Positions 7,471 through 15,604 of a DNA stretch of 25,492 nt are shown here, piece by piece. Numbering within the stretch: the stretch's first letter is position 1; the number at the start of each line of letters is the position of its first letter. Origin of the DNA: Prevotellaceae bacterium (GTDB lineage Bacteria > Bacteroidota > Bacteroidia > Bacteroidales > Bacteroidaceae). The notes beneath the pieces are model-generated. The model did not search any database. It was given only the letters and a program-made list of their open reading frames with translations, and was not told the DNA's origin. Where the stretch lies: contig JABZLB010000034.1 in NCBI GenBank assembly GCA_015256945.1, positions 1 through 25,492 on the forward strand, written 5' to 3'. The translations under genes were made by a program, and so were the position numbers.

Positions 7471-7552
7471 GCCCAGATGGCGGAATAGGTAGACGCGCTG
7501 GTCTCAAACACCAGTGGAGTAATCCATCTCGGTTCGAGCCCGAGTCTGGGTA
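7471..7552 (+). tRNA. tRNA-Leu(CAA)
   Basis: An 82-nt class II tRNA. The acceptor stem pairs GCCCAGA with TCTGGGT (one G-U), followed by discriminator A. The D arm is GCGGAATAGGTAGACGC. The anticodon stem CTGGT/ACCAG encloses loop CTCAAAC with anticodon CAA, which reads UUG. The variable region is long, as in tRNA-Leu (TGGAGTAATCCATC), and the T arm contains GGTTCGAGCC. CCA is not encoded. A promoter lies just before it and a terminator follows. Confidence 0.96.
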
Positions 7553-7569
7553 CAGGAGTAAGAGTAAAT

Positions 7570-7617
7570 ATATCGTGAAAGTCTTATGAATATGGGCTTT
7601 CGCGATATTTGTTTTTA
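7570..7617 (+). terminator. Terminator of tRNA-Leu
   Basis: Fourteen pairs, two of them G-U, join ATATCGTGAAAGTC (7570-7583) and GGCTTTCGCGATAT (7595-7608) around an 11-nt loop, followed by the T-rich TTTGTTTTTATTTT. From 7618 to 7821 the DNA is AT-rich and I see nothing else in it. Confidence 0.8.
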
Positions 7618-7821
7618 TTTTATTATGATTAATTTTATGTGTTAGAATATTCTGATATAAGGGTTTAGGTATAATTAAATTATAGATAAGATATACTGTA
7701 TTTTCAACAATTAAATAAGCAAATAATAATTAAGAAGAAATAATATTTTCGATAATTGGTAAGTTAAGTAATAAATAAGGGAAAATAAATTTTTAGCGAT
7801 AGCATGGTTAAATAGAAAGCA

Positions 7822-7995
7822 ATGAGAAGTATATTATCAATAATCGTATCAATGTTTCTTGCATTTTTCATGGTCCTTTCATTGATATTCTGTTTCGATT
7901 CCCCTAATATGATGACACGAATTAAGTTGGTTACGAACTGGATTGTATTCTGGGGACTTATTATATATGTGCTGCATAAGTTGAAGATATTTTAA
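7822..7995 (+). CDS. Small two-helix membrane protein, 57 residues
   Basis: The frame runs from ATG at 7822 to TAA at 7993-7995. The product begins MRSILSIIVSMFLAFFMVLS, giving one hydrophobic helix (about 4-24), then a short polar turn with FDSPNMMTRIK, then a second hydrophobic helix (about 39-51, WIVFWGLIIYVL) and a basic end HKLKIF. This looks like a small inner-membrane protein with both ends possibly cytoplasmic. I do not recognise a family. It lies alone between tRNA-Leu and the 205-bp repeat, without a clear promoter box. The coherent hydrophobic-polar-hydrophobic pattern in AT-rich DNA supports it, but chance cannot be excluded. Confidence 0.5.
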   Translation: MRSILSIIVSMFLAFFMVLSLIFCFDSPNMMTRIKLVTNWIVFWGLIIYVLHKLKIF

Positions 7996-8095
7996 TATGA
8001 CTAATGGTTCATTTATAAACAGATATGCTTGTAAAGCTCATGAAGAATGAGAATATTGTGTAATGAGCAATGAATATAATAAGATTGGAAACAGA

Positions 8096-8135
8096 ACAAA
8101 GGGCTTAAATCTTTTAAATGATTTAAGCCCTTTGT
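8096..8135. terminator. Bidirectional terminator hairpin in the left repeat
   Basis: A 16-bp perfect stem, ACAAAGGGCTTAAATC (8096-8111) with GATTTAAGCCCTTTGT (8120-8135), and an 8-nt loop TTTTAAAT. The same stem occurs at 13121-13160 with a different loop. Here it follows the gene remnant and no longer ends an intact gene on the minus strand; it may still stop transcription arriving from 7822. Confidence 0.7.
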
Positions 8136-8177
8136 TGTATTGGTGAAACAAACTTTATATCAAACTACTGTATTGCC

Positions 8178-8287
8178 CTACTTTGTCAGGAAGTTTACCG
8201 TACGCTCAGGCGAACACATCTCCCACAACGACGCTACCGTCCATCCCGGAGCAAACAAGTTATTGTAGAAGCCCTTGCCGTTACGGC
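8178..8287 (-). pseudogene. 3' remnant of a paralogue or allele of the 13203-15245 gene
   Basis: About 36 codons including the TAG stop (8178-8180) match the C-terminus of the intact gene, ending MCSPERTVNFLTK. Three coding differences are seen (Ser TCA/TCG, Pro CCG/CCT, Lys AAA/AAG in intact/remnant order). All are synonymous, so the divergence probably arose while both were functional genes. Upstream codons are absent: past 8287 the sequence is unrelated. Confidence 0.85.
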
Positions 8288-8394
8288 TATAAATTACATC
8301 GGAAAAATAGCGTATCTAATATTAATGTATTAAATATGGACAAAAGTATATGTTTTTTCAACAATATTACCTGTTATCACTATTGTATTATTTT

Positions 8395-8402
8395 TATATT
8401 TG
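8395..8402 (+). promoter_or_regulatory. Possible -7 box for the 1492-residue gene
   Basis: TATATTTG is a perfect TAnnTTTG box. No convincing TTTG lies 19-21 bases before it. The predicted start is near 8409, leaving about 65 bases of leader. Apart from this, 8288-8474 is AT-rich and holds nothing else I can identify. Confidence 0.4.
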
Positions 8403-8474
8403 CAATCAAAACCTAATATTTGTTTGGATACATTTTTAATATACGATAAATAAACTATCCTAAAAACATAAAAT

Positions 8475-11400
8475 ATGAGCAATCTATCTTTTAAGTCATT
8501 TGTATTAGTAGTGTTAACTTCGGTCTTATGCTGTATAGACGCACAAGCTGGCAGGAGTACCGAGTTTGACGTAGGCGGTGACGTGGTTGTCTATAACTTC
8601 GACAGCAAGGACGACAGTACAGCCTTTACAGTGAATCCAAACAAGAAATCAGATTTCAATATTTCTGGTGGGTGTTTGAACTTTATCAATACAAATACCG
8701 AACACAAGGTTTTGTTTCCCAGTATAACACCGCTTAGGGAGTTTTGTGTAAGCATCAGGTTTAAACTTAACGCGGGGAACAGCAACGCAAGCGGCTTCGG
8801 CTTTTATGCCTTTGCCAGCGAACCAAGCGACTACCGCGATTTTATCAATGCACTGCATATCAGTAACGGTCCTATAACGGGAACAATTTTTACGCCAAGT
8901 GTGGTAAAGTTTACGCGCAGCAGTGGCTGGGGCGGACCTGTTGCTACGGGGAAGCCCTATGCTACGAAGTTCGATGACGGCTGGATGACAATTACAATGA
9001 TAGCAAAGGGAGGGAAGCTTTATCAGTTTTATAATGACGAAACAGAACCTCACCTTGTTTATACTATTCCCGAAGGTATGAAAGGCGACATTGGCTTTCG
9101 TTCAGACTGTGCATCAATAAGCGTTGACTATGTTTCGATACAGTCGCCACAATATAAAAAGCCCACGGGAATCCAGGCAGATTATGAAGTTGGCGGAGAC
9201 GTTATAACTTACGATTTTACAGACGATGAGGATATACCTTTCTTGGTTTATCCTGCAACTTCATCTAATGTATATGTAGCCGACGGCATGCTCAATACTA
9301 TTAATAAAGGTATAGAGCAGAAGGTTATATTCCCGAGTATTACACCGCTTACGGAATTTAAAGTTCGGATGAAGTTCAAACTTAATGAAGGTAATACCAA
9401 TGCCAGTGGAATGGGCTTTTATGCTTTTGTCAGTGAGCCGACCCCACATCGCGACTTTATCAATGCACTGCATATCAGTAACGGTTCCATAACGGGAACA
9501 ACCTTTGCGCCAAGCGTTGTAAAGTTTACGCGTAGCAGTGGCTGGGGCGGCCCGGTTGCAACGGGAAAGCCTTATGCTACGAAGTTCAACGATGGCTGGA
9601 TGACAATTACAATGATAGCAAAGGGAGGGAAGTTGTACCAATTCTATAATGATGAAACAGAGCCTTATCTTATTTATGATATTCCTGAAGGTATGAAAGG
9701 AGACATAGGCTTTCGTTCAGACTGTGCATCAATAAGCATTGATTACGTTTCAATACAGTCTCCAGAGTATAAAAGAGTAATTGATAAAACACTTGATTTT
9801 GAATTTAACAAAACATCTTCGGTCGAAGCTATGAGTATTGAAAGAGGTGTTCTGTCACAGGCTAACGGTTGTTTGGTTGCTACTATCAATGCTGATAACA
9901 TGATAATAGGCACGCCTGAGATTAATGTGGCAAAAGGGAACAGATATTCCATGAAACTACCCCTGCGAAATACGTTCCTTATAAGGATGGCCAATAACAG
10001 TAATGCAAATAAAGTGACGGTGAAGTTCAGAACATCGGAAAGCGGGAACGCGTGGTACGAGGAGCAATTTCCTATAAAGCCCAACAGCGATTTCAATACC
10101 TATTATTTCAATGTATCCAGAACGAATGCTGAAGGCTATCTGCGCGAATTGAAATTGGTTTTCAATGGAGCATCAGAAGGTGCGGTAAAGATAGATGCAA
10201 TAACTTTTGAACGTGAAGAAAAGTATTACAATTATGCCGGTTTTATAGAATCGTGCAAGGCTGATACAATCAATGGTACAGTTACCGTAAGTGGAAAAGT
10301 AAAAGACGCATTCAATGGAAAGATAGTAAATGTTTTATTAACCGACTTGCGCAATTATACCGAGAGCGTAGAAAAATGTCAGAAGAAACTTTCATCTGTC
10401 CATGCAAGCGATAACAGATTCACCGCAACATTCCCACTCTACGAAAACGGTACAGGCGGCAGAACATACCTGAGTAATCAGTTTATAGCCGAAATAGATG
10501 GTATAAAAGTGGCACCAGCCTTTGCAATTGAAAATTATCGTGACTTTAGTACCGACCATTCTGAAATTGTAATTAAGAAAAAACTTGTAGTAGATGTTAC
10601 GGACTATGGTGCCAAAGGTGATGGATTCAGCGATGATACGGAAGCTATTCAGAAAGCCATAGATGCCGTAGCTGCAGCAGGTGGCGGACAGGTAACTGTA
10701 CCAGGTGACAGTAGTGAATATGGCAGACGATATGTTATAACACATATTGAACTGTGTTCTAATCTTGATTTGGTTATTGAGAAAGGAGCTGTGCTCTGGC
10801 AATCGCAGCGTGAAAAAGAATTGAACAAAACAGTGCCCGTGCATATGCGTGGCTTCAATACTGTAACCTATGGACATAATGTTGACATTGACGGACTTGT
10901 ATGGTGCCATGCTTTCGCAACGGTAAATAAGCCTATGATTTATGCTGCTAACTGTAACCATCTGCGAATAAGTGGTGGAGGTATTATTCGTATGAACGAT
11001 ACGGGCGGAGAAACGGAAGATCCCTTCTATTTTGTAGGCGACCCAGCACTGGCCGTAGGACAGGAAAGCCGTGTGCAACAGATGCCGATACTTATTTATC
11101 ACTCTAAAAATATTGATCTACACGATTTAACTCTCTTGCGTTCAAACGGCTGGCAACTCGTTATTCATCAGTGTGACAGCGTATATCTTGGCAATATTAC
11201 AGAGAAACAAGAGGTTAATGTAACATCTGATGGATTCCAGTTTGCAGCAGGAACACAAAACGTTATATTAGACCGCTGTATGAATTATACAAGCGACGAT
11301 GCCGTTACTTTTACCACAGGATATATTGACAAGCGCAATAGTTTCTTTAATCCTAATCATCCTGACGAAGATCAGGCTGTACGAAATATAAAAATTCGCC

Positions 11401-12953
11401 ATAGCTTTCTGTTTGGAGGATTTGGAATAGTATTCATTCCATGGGGAACAGAGGCTCCTAATGCAGAGAACTCTGAAATACGTAATATAGAGGTTTATGA
11501 CAGTTCGTTAGGTGGACATAAGTCTTCAGGAACATGGCCTGACGACCCATTTTATGGCTGGAGTAAAACATACAGCTATACCCAGGGCGAAGATAATAAC
11601 TATGTGCCGATAACAGGAGTCCGCTTTCACGATAACAACTATCTTGCACCATTCGATTGGTCAATTAATAATATACGGCCCTGGGCTACAAACATGATAG
11701 TTTCCGATAATATAGACGGTACTATTCATTCTACATCTACGTTTATGAACGGCAATTTCGACAAGAAAGCACACAACGGAGAAGGATTTAACAATGAATC
11801 GGGTTACGTAACTGGGCTGGCATGGTGGACAGTTGAAGAAGATAAAGGGGGCCATGTTAGTGCTGTTCAGACGGGAACGAAAGAAGCTAAATTTGTTGAT
11901 ACGGGTGAAACTTTTACACAGGCCGACTATGCGGGATGTATTAATGGTAACGGCTCTCTTTATCAGGGGCTTTATTTACAACAAGGCGATTATAAATTTA
12001 TCATTAAGGCAAAGCATCTTGCAGGCGATGCAAAGATATTTGTTAAAAGTTTACAGGATAATCAGATTATTGCTGAACAGTCTATATCGGCAAATACCAA
12101 CTTCATGCAAATAGAACTTAACTTTAATCTTTCCGAAGCAGGAACATATGGACTGGGTGTTGTACACAAAGGGAGTAAGGGTGAACTTCTATATATTGAT
12201 GATGCTGAGATAGAGGAAATTTACGACCCTGCAAAGTATACCGTAGACGGTACACCTGTTGTATATTCGTTCAACAAGTTCGAAAACGAATATAAAATAT
12301 ATTCTAATAATCAGCAGGGAGTGAGAGAAAAAGAAGGACAATTGGTGTGCGATGCGTCCACAGAGCATAAAATAATATTTGAGAGCGAGGCTCCTTTGTC
12401 GGAGTTTATGGTAAGTTGTGACATCAATACTTCAGGTAATGCCGTCAATGCCGGAATCTATTTATTTGGTAATCAGGCACAAAATACTCCTGATAAAATA
12501 TCAGCCATCAACGTTCAGCTCGAAGGAGGTCGTGGTACTATAACCCCAAAAATATTCTTATTCGATAGTATTTTGGGTTATCAGGGGGCCGTAGCATCAA
12601 GTAATTCTTACGTAAGTTCGGGCACGGTAAATCTGAAAGTAGTATGTAAGGGTGGAATGCTTTATGTTTTTCTCGATAATAGTACGACGCCGTGTATAAG
12701 TTATCATATTGGAGAAGGATATCATGGCGATGTTGGATTGCGCTCACAATGCACAGCAAGTACTTTCGACAACATGACCATTAAATCAACAACATACAAG
12801 AAAAAAACAGCAACAGCTATTGACTCTATGTTCCGTAATGGCAATTCTACAAATGTTAGCAAACCTCTTTATACTATAAGTGGCGTACAGGTATACCACC
12901 CTTCAAGCCCTGGAGTTTATATAAAAGACAAAAGAAAAGTAGTTTTGCATTAG
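8475..12953 (+). CDS. Large secreted multidomain beta-helix carbohydrate-active protein (GH28/pectate-lyase-superfamily-like) with sorting-like tail
   Basis: 1492 residues. Order: signal peptide (1 to about 25, ending AQA); two tandem ~200-residue modules (30-229 and 238-433) resembling beta-sandwich, LamG/ConA-like carbohydrate-binding domains; a third beta-rich, CBM-like domain (about 436-575); an Ig-like linker (about 580-700); a right-handed beta-helix (about 705-1085) opening with VDVTDYGAKGDGFSDDTEAI, the pectate-lyase-3/GH28 start; a galactose-binding-like domain (about 1090-1245); a third, diverged copy of the tandem module (about 1256-1440); and a C-terminal LYTISGVQV...PGVYIKDKRKVVL, like short Bacteroidota secretion/sorting tails. 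In the helix TSDGF (D919) and TSDDA (D941, D942) match the spacing of the three GH28 catalytic Asp. The position expected for the GHG His reads GFG (F983). A plant-pectin or other glycan substrate is plausible but unproven. It is flanked by 205-bp direct repeats. Confidence 0.85.
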   Translation: MSNLSFKSFVLVVLTSVLCCIDAQAGRSTEFDVGGDVVVYNFDSKDDSTAFTVNPNKKSDFNISGGCLNFINTNTEHKVLFPSITPLREFCVSIRFKLNAGNSNASGFGFYAFASEPSDYRDFINALHISNGPITGTIFTPSVVKFTRSSGWGGPVATGKPYATKFDDGWMTITMIAKGGKLYQFYNDETEPHLVYTIPEGMKGDIGFRSDCASISVDYVSIQSPQYKKPTGIQADYEVGGDVITYDFTDDEDIPFLVYPATSSNVYVADGMLNTINKGIEQKVIFPSITPLTEFKVRMKFKLNEGNTNASGMGFYAFVSEPTPHRDFINALHISNGSITGTTFAPSVVKFTRSSGWGGPVATGKPYATKFNDGWMTITMIAKGGKLYQFYNDETEPYLIYDIPEGMKGDIGFRSDCASISIDYVSIQSPEYKRVIDKTLDFEFNKTSSVEAMSIERGVLSQANGCLVATINADNMIIGTPEINVAKGNRYSMKLPLRNTFLIRMANNSNANKVTVKFRTSESGNAWYEEQFPIKPNSDFNTYYFNVSRTNAEGYLRELKLVFNGASEGAVKIDAITFEREEKYYNYAGFIESCKADTINGTVTVSGKVKDAFNGKIVNVLLTDLRNYTESVEKCQKKLSSVHASDNRFTATFPLYENGTGGRTYLSNQFIAEIDGIKVAPAFAIENYRDFSTDHSEIVIKKKLVVDVTDYGAKGDGFSDDTEAIQKAIDAVAAAGGGQVTVPGDSSEYGRRYVITHIELCSNLDLVIEKGAVLWQSQREKELNKTVPVHMRGFNTVTYGHNVDIDGLVWCHAFATVNKPMIYAANCNHLRISGGGIIRMNDTGGETEDPFYFVGDPALAVGQESRVQQMPILIYHSKNIDLHDLTLLRSNGWQLVIHQCDSVYLGNITEKQEVNVTSDGFQFAAGTQNVILDRCMNYTSDDAVTFTTGYIDKRNSFFNPNHPDEDQAVRNIKIRHSFLFGGFGIVFIPWGTEAPNAENSEIRNIEVYDSSLGGHKSSGTWPDDPFYGWSKTYSYTQGEDNNYVPITGVRFHDNNYLAPFDWSINNIRPWATNMIVSDNIDGTIHSTSTFMNGNFDKKAHNGEGFNNESGYVTGLAWWTVEEDKGGHVSAVQTGTKEAKFVDTGETFTQADYAGCINGNGSLYQGLYLQQGDYKFIIKAKHLAGDAKIFVKSLQDNQIIAEQSISANTNFMQIELNFNLSEAGTYGLGVVHKGSKGELLYIDDAEIEEIYDPAKYTVDGTPVVYSFNKFENEYKIYSNNQQGVREKEGQLVCDASTEHKIIFESEAPLSEFMVSCDINTSGNAVNAGIYLFGNQAQNTPDKISAINVQLEGGRGTITPKIFLFDSILGYQGAVASSNSYVSSGTVNLKVVCKGGMLYVFLDNSTTPCISYHIGEGYHGDVGLRSQCTASTFDNMTIKSTTYKKKTATAIDSMFRNGNSTNVSKPLYTISGVQVYHPSSPGVYIKDKRKVVLH
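8562..9773 (+). repeat. Tandem ~205-codon repeat inside the beta-helix gene
   Basis: Codons 30-229 and 238-433 are two copies with a 615-base period. In their second halves (from DFINALHISNG to SIQSP, about 107 residues) only nine residues differ and the DNA is also very similar. Their first halves differ at roughly 40 of 90 residues. Confidence 0.9.
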
Positions 12954-13107
12954 CAATTATCTCCATTTTTAAGAAAAATCTATGGGATAAACGATAGTTA
13001 TTTCGTAATTCTTTTTAAAAAAATGGATGTAATGAATATTTGACAGGCTTAAAGGTTTCAGATGTCTTTACACTGAAAAATTGTGATAATTATAAAATTT
13101 AATATTT

Positions 13108-13312
13108 GATTGGAAACAGAACAAAGGGCTTAAATCATTTTAATGATTTAAGCCCTTTGTTGTATTAGTGAAACAAATTTTATATCAAACTACTGTATTG
13201 CCCTACTTTGTCAGGAAGTTTACCGTACGCTCCGGTGAACACATCTCCCACAACGACGCTACCGTCCATCCCGGAGCAAACAAGTTATTGTAGAAGCCTT
13301 TGCCGTTACGGC
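13108..13312. repeat. 205-bp direct repeat, right copy
   Basis: The partner of 8083-8287. Here it is in its functional setting: the intact 3' end of the minus-strand gene (13203-13312) plus its downstream terminator. Between the end of the 1492-residue gene at 12953 and this repeat I see only AT-rich spacer. Confidence 0.93.
13121..13160. terminator. Bidirectional terminator between convergent genes
   Basis: A perfect 16-bp stem, ACAAAGGGCTTAAATC (13121-13136) with GATTTAAGCCCTTTGT (13145-13160), and an 8-nt loop ATTTTAAT. It lies between the convergent genes ending at 12953 (plus) and 13203 (minus) and could serve both. Confidence 0.75.
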
Positions 13313-15245
13313 CGTAGTCCCACGTTGTATGCTGTACCACCTCGGGATAGAAACCAGGCTTGGCAATGTCGAAATGATTTTCGTTTGTAGGCATAAGCTG
13401 GGTGAGCGATGAGGTGATAACGTTATACATCTGGCCGAAACGTTTTTCGCCTGTTGCTGTCGAGAGCCATCGTATAATATGCGGAAGCTCAAAAACGAAA
13501 ACGTCAATATGGTTGTTTTCAACCGATACGTTGCCCCATCCCCGACTGTGGAAGTTGACGTCGCCGAGCATCTGCCCCTCGGCAAAGGGCACGTCCCACG
13601 TGTAATACCAGGTCATTGCAAAGTAGGCAGCGCGCTTACACAGGTCGATATATTGCTGACGTTCCTGTTCTTTAGTAACCATGGCCAGATAATAAGCAGC
13701 GGTAACCGATGCAATGGCAGCCTCCTTGTCTTCGCAATTTGCGTCAAGTGTAGACGAGAAATAATCGCTCTTCGATACAATATTCTTCTCAACGTAGTTC
13801 ATTGTACGCTTGGCAGCCTGCAGATAACGCCTGTCACCGAAGTATTTCCAGCCCATAACCAGCGTAGAAGTTACAGATGGAGTGCTTCCTCCTGAGTTGT
13901 CAACGTCCGACCCGTCATCGCGGAACTTACGTGCAAAATGGCCGTCTTCCTTTTGTAAGCTTACAAGATTGTCAAGCAGTTTGTGTACTTTATTCTCCCA
14001 CTCTTTGAGCTGCTGACGCTTGTTTTTGTCCGTACCTACACGTTTGCGCTCATAGTTTAGATAATGAAGAATGGCATAAACGGCTTCGCTTTGCTGGCGT
14101 ATCGAGTGAAGATCGTCCATCTGAACAGGGGTCTTGCTGTAATTAACAAAGTCGTGGAAGAATCCTTTTGCCGAAAAACCGTTGTGTAACCAGCTGTCAA
14201 GAATAGCGCGACCCATATCTGACAATTGCCTGTCGCCATGTGCATCGCCGTATTCTATTTCGTTGAAAGCGTTCAAAAGTACGCGTCCGCAGAAGCCAAT
14301 CTGCACCTCACCATAGGGTTTACAATCGGCTGTAAGGATGGTAAGCCCTGAGTTATATTTCAGCGGGTAGCGGTCAACATACGACTGACGGAAGTAGCCG
14401 CAAAGGTTATCTTTTACCTTATCCGAGTTTAAAGTTGCAGGAAGAGGCTGTGGAGCCATGGTATCAAAACTGTATTGCCATAGCTTTGACACGAAATCGC
14501 CGTAGCTTTCAGCCTTTAGTTTATGTATGCGCCAGGTTAAAGTAAGCGTTTCGCCTGCCGATATGGGCATAAAAGTTTCAACAGAAGGAGCCAGTGTAAG
14601 CTTGCGAATGTAACGCTTTGGCGTTTCAACGAAGGGGAAACCAAAGGTTAATCGGGTTTCAGCAGCATCGTTGTTGAAGCCCATATACCCCACAGTTGTA
14701 GCCCCCGGCAGAATAATTTGTCCTTCGGTATTTTGTATTTGGACGTCGGTTCCTTTTGCAGGAATCATGTGAATAACGGCTACACCTGTTTTCATTTGTT
14801 CATCGAAAGCACTGGCGAGCGGCGTCGATAGGCGGTCTTCACGAAAGTTCCAGCTTTTGCTCACCTTATAATTGGGAGCCTCGAGCGGTGAACGCAAGTT
14901 ACGATGATACCATAATCCCGGCATATAAAATTCGCTCTGGTTACTGCTTAAGCCTGTTGATAGCGAAAAACCCAGGTTAAAATATGCTCTCTCTTTTGCC
15001 TTTATGTTAACCGTAATAAGCTCATCGCCACCATTCTCTGTTCTTTTCAGAGTGATGTTTATCGGCATGGGCTTATTCGATATAAGCTGTCCGTCCTGCT
15101 GTTTCAGCTCATGAGTTACAGCTGTATTGCCGGGAGTTTTTAACATTAAGGTTGCTTTTAGTTCCTGAGCCAAGGCTCGTGAACCCGTTGTCAGCATGCT
15201 CATAAAGCATAAAAACGACAACGAAAGTACGCGGAATGAATACAT
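13203..15245 (-). CDS. Secreted protein with N-terminal beta domain and alpha-barrel, six-hairpin-glycosidase-like C-terminal domain
   Basis: 680 residues. A signal peptide (MYSFRVLSLSFLCFMSM..., cleavage after ALA at 26) indicates export to periplasm or surface. Residues about 30-260 are beta-rich, ending in a strand-rich segment with FMPISAGETLTLTWRIH. Residues about 280-680 are a run of amphipathic helices with aromatic and acidic patches (YNSGLTILTADCKPYGEV, LQKEDGHFARKFRDDGSDVD, FYPEVVQHTTWDYGRNGKG), the pattern of (alpha/alpha) toroids in glycoside hydrolases, polysaccharide lyases and unsaturated-uronidase-type enzymes. I cannot assign a GH or PL family. Convergence with the beta-helix gene and shared repeats suggest joint action on a glycan. 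Its 3' 110 bases and terminator are duplicated at 8083-8287. The five-residue tail after SPERT carries no sorting domain. Confidence 0.7.
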   Translation of the reverse strand: MYSFRVLSLSFLCFMSMLTTGSRALAQELKATLMLKTPGNTAVTHELKQQDGQLISNKPMPINITLKRTENGGDELITVNIKAKERAYFNLGFSLSTGLSSNQSEFYMPGLWYHRNLRSPLEAPNYKVSKSWNFREDRLSTPLASAFDEQMKTGVAVIHMIPAKGTDVQIQNTEGQIILPGATTVGYMGFNNDAAETRLTFGFPFVETPKRYIRKLTLAPSVETFMPISAGETLTLTWRIHKLKAESYGDFVSKLWQYSFDTMAPQPLPATLNSDKVKDNLCGYFRQSYVDRYPLKYNSGLTILTADCKPYGEVQIGFCGRVLLNAFNEIEYGDAHGDRQLSDMGRAILDSWLHNGFSAKGFFHDFVNYSKTPVQMDDLHSIRQQSEAVYAILHYLNYERKRVGTDKNKRQQLKEWENKVHKLLDNLVSLQKEDGHFARKFRDDGSDVDNSGGSTPSVTSTLVMGWKYFGDRRYLQAAKRTMNYVEKNIVSKSDYFSSTLDANCEDKEAAIASVTAAYYLAMVTKEQERQQYIDLCKRAAYFAMTWYYTWDVPFAEGQMLGDVNFHSRGWGNVSVENNHIDVFVFELPHIIRWLSTATGEKRFGQMYNVITSSLTQLMPTNENHFDIAKPGFYPEVVQHTTWDYGRNGKGFYNNLFAPGWTVASLWEMCSPERTVNFLTK

Positions 15246-15310
15246 TTTTAGTTGTTCTATGGTTTTGTTAAATGGTAAATTAATTGGTGGTATGTAATAT
15301 TATTTATAGT

Positions 15311-15337
15311 ATAACATACTTATTCATAGTATGTTAT
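15311..15337. promoter_or_regulatory. Perfect 10-bp palindrome in the leader of the 13203-15245 gene
   Basis: ATAACATACT (15311-15320), a 7-nt spacer, then AGTATGTTAT (15328-15337). It lies 66-92 bases before the ATG at 15245 and downstream of the possible promoter at 15392-15399. It could be an operator for a dimeric regulator or a leader hairpin. Confidence 0.4.
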
Positions 15338-15391
15338 CATAAATGTCCTGTGCTGTTATGTGGGTTTAGGGCAGGTTTTGTCATCTCTTTG

Positions 15392-15399
15392 CAAAGATA
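15392..15399 (-). promoter_or_regulatory. Possible -7 box for the 13203-15245 gene
   Basis: On the minus strand TATCTTTG is a perfect TAnnTTTG box. No TTTG is seen at the usual upstream distance. The predicted start near 15385 would give a leader of about 140 bases that includes the palindrome at 15311-15337. Between 15400 and 15562 I see nothing else. Confidence 0.4.
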
Positions 15400-15562
15400 G
15401 ACAATAGTTTTTACATTATGGTTTAAATACATAATTTTTGTCGGCGTTTTGTGTATTGAATTCTATGAGCGTGTGTTTATTGTTGAATGCTGTTGTTTTT
15501 ATGTGCTGTATTTTAGCTGTTTAGAGGCTGTTTAAAGGGAAATTATGCAGAATTGGTGATTG

Positions 15563-15600
15563 TTTGACGGTCGTCGTACGCGTTGCTGACGGCCGTCAAA
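15563..15600. repeat. GC-rich palindromic dispersed repeat, copy A
   Basis: Arms TTTGACGG (15563-15570) and CCGTCAAA (15593-15600) enclose a GC-rich core with GTACGCGTTGCTGACGGCCG at 15576-15595. The core is shared with copies B (15605-15648) and C (25442-25487). It is far richer in GC than the surrounding intergenic DNA. It resembles a REP-type element. Confidence 0.75.
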
Positions 15601-15604
15601 CCCG

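Larger units (their letters stand above)
8083..8287. repeat. 205-bp direct repeat, left copy
   Basis: It matches 13108-13312 in the same orientation over 205 bases without gaps and with about seven substitutions. It contains a bidirectional terminator hairpin and the last ~36 codons of the gene at 13203-15245. Similarity ends abruptly on both sides. Together the copies bracket the 1492-residue gene. Confidence 0.93.

Noticed and set aside
8183..8416. A plus-strand open frame of 77 codons within the left direct repeat
   Set aside because: It is antisense to the gene remnant at 8178-8287; the matching frame at 13208 is antisense to the intact gene. The protein is not coherent after the repeat ends.
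10392..11102. A 236-codon minus-strand open frame inside the beta-helix gene
   Set aside because: It is a shadow of the plus-strand gene: its product has no coherent domain and the plus frame shows clear conserved motifs.
8083..13312. Insertion sequence or composite transposon
   Set aside because: The flanking repeats are direct, derive from a host gene end, have no terminal inverted repeats, and no transposase or integrase is encoded between them.
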